From Aminithiophilus ramosus (GTDB taxonomy: Bacteria > Synergistota > Synergistia > Synergistales > Aminithiophilaceae): 64,000 nt of DNA. This document shows, one piece after another, positions 59,654 through 64,000 of the stretch. The notes below the pieces were generated by a model that searched no databases, had not been told where the DNA came from, and saw only the letters and a list, made by a program, of their open reading frames with translations. The position numbers and the translations under genes were made by a program. Position 1 is the first letter of the stretch, and every line of letters starts with the position of its first letter. Location of the stretch: NCBI RefSeq assembly GCF_018069705.1, contig NZ_CP072943.1, forward strand, positions 2,859,668 through 2,923,667. Reading direction: 5' to 3'.

Positions 59654-60523
59654 CTACCTCTTCACGACGGAGACGCGGCAGGGGACGCGGAAGTCGTAGG
59701 CGCTTCCCCTGATCCTGGCTCCGTCCTTGTTGGAGACGACGATGTCGACGTTCTCCGGTCCCTCGACGCGGAGGGCCTTGACGACGAGAGGGCCGTCGCT
59801 GACGCGCGGGGCTCCCTTGGCATAGTCGAGGCTGCTGTGGTAGTCGCAGAGCCCCGAGGAGAGGAAACGTTCCTTGTCCACGGAGGCGAGGCCGTAGACC
59901 TCCTTGCCCGACTCGTCGACGATGCGGAAGGTCATGGCCGGAATGAGGGGCAGATCGCGGGCGTCGACGACGAGGCCCGTGTAGCTGGCCGATCCCTTTT
60001 TGGCCGGAGCCGGAGGGGACGGCAGAGGGCGGGGATGAGGCTTTTCGGGCAGGGCAGGTTCGAGGGCCCTGCGGAGCTGTTCCAGTCTGATGCGGCCGAC
60101 GACGGTATAGACCTCGCCGTCCCAGGTGGCCTCGAGGATCTCCACGCCCTGGACCATCCCCTGGACCTCGGTACGGACGATATCGGTGGCCATGAAGTCC
60201 TTCATCGTCGTCTTCGCGTCGACGCGTACGCCCTGCAGGTATTCGAGGAGATTGCGCTGAAGGTCGACGAGAGCGCCGCGACGGGCCAACAGCTTGCCCT
60301 GAGCCAGTTTTTCCTTGCCGGCGGGAGGAACGGCCTGTCCCCGTGCCTCGATGTAGCTCTCCGTCCAATTGGTGCGGGCCGATTCCGTCTCGTCGACGAC
60401 GGCAAAAGCCGACGGCGCGGCCTCGACCGCCACCGTCTCGACGACGGCCTGGACCGCCTGGGCCTCGACGGCACAGGGGAACAGGCCCGCGACGAGAATC
60501 AAAAGCAGGACTCTCCTGATCAT
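59654..60523 (-). CDS. LPP20/FlgP-like exported protein
   Basis: 289 residues. A signal peptide (about 1-21). The middle (about 75-150: KLLARRGALVDLQRNLLEYL and VRTEVQGMVQGVEIL) matches the LPP20 domain, known from FlgP of Vibrio and lipoproteins of Helicobacter. A proline-rich linker (PHPRPLPSPPAP) leads to a second domain with SYTGLVVDARDLPLIPAM. The ATG at 60523 is better placed than the one at 60529 relative to GGAGAGG. It is the first gene of the eight-gene envelope cluster and lies 6 bases before the FlgT-like gene. Confidence 0.75.
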   Translation of the reverse strand: MIRRVLLLILVAGLFPCAVEAQAVQAVVETVAVEAAPSAFAVVDETESARTNWTESYIEARGQAVPPAGKEKLAQGKLLARRGALVDLQRNLLEYLQGVRVDAKTTMKDFMATDIVRTEVQGMVQGVEILEATWDGEVYTVVGRIRLEQLRRALEPALPEKPHPRPLPSPPAPAKKGSASYTGLVVDARDLPLIPAMTFRIVDESGKEVYGLASVDKERFLSSGLCDYHSSLDYAKGAPRVSDGPLVVKALRVEGPENVDIVVSNKDGARIRGSAYDFRVPCRVSVVKR

Positions 60524-60779
60524 CCCCATCCTCTCCTTTCCTCTCGTCGGAGCGGGGGAACCGCCCCGACGGCCTCTCCAGAGAGACGCCATGAACTGTT
60601 TTTCTTTCAATTTAGCACAGGCAAGGCCGAAAGAACATAGGCAGTCGCGGCTGCCGGACCGGACAGACCGGCCGCCGTGACGCGGACCGTCCTCACCCTC
60701 CCTTCGGCCCGCCGACGCAGGGCGAAGGAGACGTTCCAGGCGGAACCCCTCGGGCGACGGTCGACGCGGCGACAGACCT

Positions 60780-61373
60780 TCAAAAGGCTCCCATCTCCAT
60801 TTTTTGGTAGCCCTCGGGTACCTGAAAGACGTCGTCGGCCACGTTGCCCTCGACGATATTGCGATACTCCACCGTCGACGTCCCCTCCGGCGATTCGTGG
60901 ATGGCCTTGAGGGGCATGGAGAGATCGTGGGAGAACCAGATCAGCGTCGAGACGTCGCCGTTCTCCTCGTCGACGAGACGGATCTTCTCGCAGACGTAGC
61001 CGGCGACGGTCTCGCTGCCCAGATTCTGCATCTTCATCCCCTCCGGAGCCGCTCCCTCCCGGGGGACCGAGTCGGCATCGAGGCCCCCCATGTCGGCCAT
61101 GGGAAAGGCGGCGGCCTCCATCTCCATATAGGCCTTCCTGTCGTGAAGAAGAATGAGCGACGAGCGGTCCTCCCCCAAGGTGATGACGCCCGTCCGTCCC
61201 ATGGCCCCCTCCATATCCTGACGCTGTCTGTCTCCTTTGACGTAGATCTTCCCCGTCATGGCCCCCATGGGTCCCTCGATGACCATGTCGGCCTCGAAAT
61301 TGGCCGCCCAGGCCCCCCCCGCCACAAGGCAGAGAGAGAGGATCACAAAGAATCGTACCGCTGCCGTTTTCAC
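60780..61373 (-). CDS. DUF4412-like exported protein
   Basis: 197 residues with a signal peptide (about 1-24, ending AWAA). The mature part is beta-rich (KIYVKGDRQRQDM, ITLGEDRSSLILLHDRKAYM, YVCEKIRLVDEENGDVSTL), the layout of DUF4412 and related LolA-fold proteins that may bind lipid or detect surface. GTG start with AAGGGGG. It lies upstream of the envelope cluster with a 256-base gap, so probably a separate unit. Confidence 0.7.
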   Translation of the reverse strand: MKTAAVRFFVILSLCLVAGGAWAANFEADMVIEGPMGAMTGKIYVKGDRQRQDMEGAMGRTGVITLGEDRSSLILLHDRKAYMEMEAAAFPMADMGGLDADSVPREGAAPEGMKMQNLGSETVAGYVCEKIRLVDEENGDVSTLIWFSHDLSMPLKAIHESPEGTSTVEYRNIVEGNVADDVFQVPEGYQKMEMGAF

Positions 61374-61504
61374 TGCCCAATCCCCCTTTCCTTCTCCAAG
61401 ATTTTTCCGATAAACATTCTAGCCCCTAGGAAGGGACGACGCCAAGGGAGAAAAACGTCCGTACCGGGCGAAAGGGGTACGGAGAGGAAGGAGGAACCCT
61501 TCGG

Positions 61505-61513
61505 TGTTATAAT
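61505..61513 (+). promoter_or_regulatory. extended -10 promoter of the GGDEF gene
   Basis: TGTTATAAT: perfect TATAAT (61508-61513) with the TGn extension, 33 bases before the ATG. Extended -10 boxes work without a good -35. Confidence 0.65.
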
Positions 61514-61545
61514 TAACCGATAGGATCGAAAAGGAGGGGTCGATC

Positions 61546-63114
61546 ATGAACCGTCTGCGGAGCGTCTCGAAAAAAGCCCTCATTCCGCTCATCCCCGGCC
61601 TGATCCTCCTTCTGGGATTTCTGATCCTCTTCGCCCTCTCCCTGGATCACCGCCTCCGCCGCGACGCCTACCTGGAGGCCCGGACCACGGAGGCCGAACA
61701 GAGCCTTCTCGCCGTCATCGGCGCCTTCCGTCCCTTCGCCGAGACCATCGCCGAGAAGGATCTCTTCTCCCCCTCCATCCGCTCCCGCATCGAGACGGCC
61801 TGGGACGCCGGGCCAGGCCCCTACAGGGAGGGGGTCGCCCGCGAGATCGCTCGGGAAATCGGCCCCCTCTACGCCATCGTCGACGCCAAGGGATTTCGCC
61901 AGATCCAGTACCACCTGCCCGACGCCTCTCTCCTCCTCGACCTTTCCCCCCGCCCCGTCCGGCCGTCAGGGGACAGAGGGGACGAGGACGAAGGGGGGCC
62001 TTTCACCGTCCAGCTCGTCAACGCCTCTCTCGAGCCCGTCGAAGGCTTCGAGGCCGACCGGGCCCTCTCGGGCTACCATTTCGCCTACCCCCTCCTCTGC
62101 CCGTCGGGGCGCCCCGTCGGCAGCGTCAGACTCACCCTCTGCCCCGGCAAGATCATCCCCCTGCTGGAGGAGCTGGCGAGGGGAACCTTCTTCTTTCTCG
62201 AATCGAAGGAGGAGCTCGAGGCCAAGGGGCTGACGGCCCTGCGACAGGACCATCTTCCCTTTCCCGGCCTGGACGGCTTCCTCGTCGAACGCTCCTTCCT
62301 CTCCCACCACCGGGCGGCCGAGGGACCGGACGCGAAGACCGTCCAGGATATCTGCCGAGCCCTCGGCCCCCAGGACCGCCAGCGACTCGCCTCGGGAGCC
62401 TCCTTCTCGACGGCCCTGACCCGCGACGGGAAACCCTTCCGGGCCACCTTTCTCCCCCTCCGCTCGCTCCGTCGCGGGCTTGTGGGCTACCTGGCCGGAT
62501 TCACCGTCGACGGGACGATCCAGATCCAGGGCGAGCGCTACCGCTCCCTCATGGTCGCCACGGGCCTCATCTTCGCCCTCCTGGCCCTCCTGACCTGGCT
62601 CGCCCTCCGCAACCATCTGGCCGTCGAACACCTGGCCACCTGGGACACCCTGACGGGAGCTCTCTTCCGGGAGCCCTTCCTGCGCGAGGCCGAGCGGGAG
62701 TTCTCCCGCAGCCTGAGACACGGCCAGTCTCTGGCCTGGATCATGTTCGACGTCGATCATTTCAAGGAGGTCAACGACTCTCTGGGACACGCCGCGGGGG
62801 ACCGCCTCCTCCGGGCCCTGGGCAGGGCCGTCTCCCAGGGCATCCGCACGTCGGACCTCCTGGCCCGCTGGGGAGGCGACGAGTTTCTCGTCCTGGCCCC
62901 GGAGACATCGGAGCGCCAGGCCTTCCGCCTGGCCGAGAGGATCATGGATCTGGCGGCCTCTCTCGACGTTCCCGGAGCCCCTCTGAAACTCAGCGTCGGC
63001 GTCCACGTCCAGGACCCGAAGGAGAGCATCGACGAGAGTCTCCGAAAAGTGGACGAGGCCCTCTACCGGGCCAAGAACCTGGGACGCAACCGCATCTCCC
63101 GATGGAGCCCCTGA
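61546..63114 (+). CDS. membrane-bound diguanylate cyclase (GGDEF)
   Basis: 522 residues. Membrane helix 1 (about 11-33), an extracytoplasmic sensor domain (about 34-325), helix 2 (about 327-350), then GGDEF (355-520). The active site WGGDEF is intact at 442-447, and the inhibitory site R434-T-S-D437 sits the standard 5 residues before it. The enzyme makes cyclic di-GMP and should be active and product-inhibited. No EAL domain. AAAGGAGG before the ATG. Confidence 0.93.
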   Translation: MNRLRSVSKKALIPLIPGLILLLGFLILFALSLDHRLRRDAYLEARTTEAEQSLLAVIGAFRPFAETIAEKDLFSPSIRSRIETAWDAGPGPYREGVAREIAREIGPLYAIVDAKGFRQIQYHLPDASLLLDLSPRPVRPSGDRGDEDEGGPFTVQLVNASLEPVEGFEADRALSGYHFAYPLLCPSGRPVGSVRLTLCPGKIIPLLEELARGTFFFLESKEELEAKGLTALRQDHLPFPGLDGFLVERSFLSHHRAAEGPDAKTVQDICRALGPQDRQRLASGASFSTALTRDGKPFRATFLPLRSLRRGLVGYLAGFTVDGTIQIQGERYRSLMVATGLIFALLALLTWLALRNHLAVEHLATWDTLTGALFREPFLREAEREFSRSLRHGQSLAWIMFDVDHFKEVNDSLGHAAGDRLLRALGRAVSQGIRTSDLLARWGGDEFLVLAPETSERQAFRLAERIMDLAASLDVPGAPLKLSVGVHVQDPKESIDESLRKVDEALYRAKNLGRNRISRWSP

Positions 63115-63122
63115 GAGGCCCC

Positions 63123-64000
63123 TCAGACGTCGGTCCCCAGCAGACGGCGGGCGGCGAGGCCGATGAGGAAGGAGACGGCGGCCACTCCGAGGCTGATGGA
63201 GAGCATCTCGACGAAGTTCCGTCGGAAGGGAACGTCTCTGACGACGGTCATGAAGAAGGTGAAAAGGGCGATGACGGCGACGGCTCCGACCAGGGTGAAG
63301 GCAAGGGCCGTCAGGGGATGGGAGAGGACGAAGAAGGGAAGGACCAGGACGGCGACGGTCATCAGATAGGCCGTCCCGGTGTAGAGGGCGGCCTTGAGCG
63401 GGTGGCCGCCTCCCTCCGATTTCTGCGAGAGATATTCCGACGCCGACATGGAAAGGGCGGCGGCGATGCCCGTGATGAGGCCCGCCAGGGCCACCGTCTC
63501 GGCGTCGGCCAGGGCCAGGCTCAGGCCGGCCAGGGCGCCGGTGAGCTCGACGAGGGCATCGTTGAGGCCGAGAAGGATGGAGCTCATGTAGCGGAGGCGC
63601 TCCTCGTCGAGAAGGCCGATGAGGGCCTTCTCGTGATCCGTCTCGTCGGCGACGATCGCCCCGACCTCGGGGAAGCGGTCGGCGATGTCGCCGTACCCCT
63701 CCTGAGCCCTGTCCTCCCTCTTTTCCAGGAGCTTGACGGCGAAGGTGAAGCCGAAAAGACGGGCCATCAGGAGGTAGAACCACACCCGCCAGCGCTGGGG
63801 CCTCACCTCCACGCCGGTGTGGCGTCGCCAGACGGCGCCGTGGCGCCTCTCGTCGGCGGCGATGCGGAGGAGGACCTCCCCGTTGCGCCCCCCTTCCCTG
63901 CGGGCCAGAGCCTCGTAAAGGGCCGATTCGGTCATTTCCGTCCGCTGGAAGGCCAGAAGACGCCTCCTCAAAGAACGCTCTTCGATGGGTGCGCGCTCCA
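63123..64000 (-). CDS. VIT1/CCC1-type protein with rubrerythrin-like N-terminus, 5' end outside window
   Basis: At least 282 residues. The frame stays open to the window edge; a typical start lies a few codons before LLAFQRTEMTESALYEAL, so the true start may be just beyond 64000, with TTG at 63971 the only candidate inside. The N-terminal half is ferritin-like (E-x-x-E pattern and ADERRHGAVWRRHTG). The C-terminal half has about five VIT1 helices (GLNDALVELTGALAGLS and SMSASEYLSQKSEG). Such fusions move iron or manganese across the membrane. Confidence 0.88.
   Translation of the reverse strand, partial: ERAPIEERSLRRRLLAFQRTEMTESALYEALARREGGRNGEVLLRIAADERRHGAVWRRHTGVEVRPQRWRVWFYLLMARLFGFTFAVKLLEKREDRAQEGYGDIADRFPEVGAIVADETDHEKALIGLLDEERLRYMSSILLGLNDALVELTGALAGLSLALADAETVALAGLITGIAAALSMSASEYLSQKSEGGGHPLKAALYTGTAYLMTVAVLVLPFFVLSHPLTALAFTLVGAVAVIALFTFFMTVVRDVPFRRNFVEMLSISLGVAAVSFLIGLAARRLLGTDV

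Overview
The window is GC-rich, densely coded DNA from a bacterium with an outer membrane. The best overall fit is an anaerobic, amino-acid-fermenting lineage such as the Synergistota. The evidence is three separate TRAP carboxylate transporters, many amino-acid enzymes, a YedE/TusA selenium-sulfur pair, LPP20/FlgT/CsgG-type envelope proteins, a chemoreceptor, and GTG/TTG starts with GTGA/ATGA-coupled operons. This lineage call is an inference; there is no rRNA, tRNA or ribosomal protein gene to prove it. I saw no insertion sequence, prophage or CRISPR array.

Layout. 1-3140 (+): end of a TRAP transporter (DctQ fragment, DctM) followed by a dihydroxy-acid dehydratase. 3141-6074: a small peptide ORF, a cupin, YwbE and a PaaK-like adenylate-forming enzyme. 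6212-13327: YwrD-type gamma-glutamyltransferase, two EamA exporters, a LysM/M23 peptidase with a CDF metal transporter, and the YedE-TusA pair. 13407-16660: a periplasmic-binding-like protein and a radical-SAM/DUF4130 DNA-repair pair. 16777-23179 (-): a catabolic operon with TRAP DctPQM, both AcnX subunits, a 2-hydroxyacid dehydrogenase and its GntR/FCD regulator. 23625-30146 (-): a PatB/MalY lyase, an unknown anchored protein and the translationally coupled biotin operon bioY-bioB-bioD-bioA. 30345-34093 (-): Hsp20, an HD phosphohydrolase, a methyltransferase and a TSUP permease. 34321-37069 (+): a third TRAP operon. 37102-39310 (-): an ArsR-controlled metal-efflux operon that includes a miniaturised P-type ATPase. 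39852-41993 (+): a chemoreceptor. 42289-44033 (-): an AAA ATPase-DUF4276 pair, a plausible defence module. 44448-50436 (-): a six-gene amino-acid interconversion operon ending in its own GntR regulator. 51188-53893 (+): an SPFH/zinc-ribbon membrane module. 53970-60523 (-): eight envelope genes with LPP20, FlgT-like, CsgG/FlgO-like and beta-propeller proteins. 60780-64000: a DUF4412 protein, a GGDEF cyclase and a VIT1-type protein cut by the window edge.

The most interesting single observation is in the envelope cluster. A lipoprotein gene (55215 to 54487, minus) has an in-frame TGA exactly where the lipobox cysteine should be. A hairpin follows at the distance and with the loop composition of a bacterial SECIS element. 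Either this is an unusual selenocysteine lipoprotein or a fresh nonsense mutation. Other points for follow-up are the AAA/DUF4276 module, the mini P-type ATPase, the matching 16-bp motif at two promoters of the AcnX/TRAP regulon, the 21-bp near-palindrome at the amino-acid operon promoter, and the inverted repeat on the bioY promoter.
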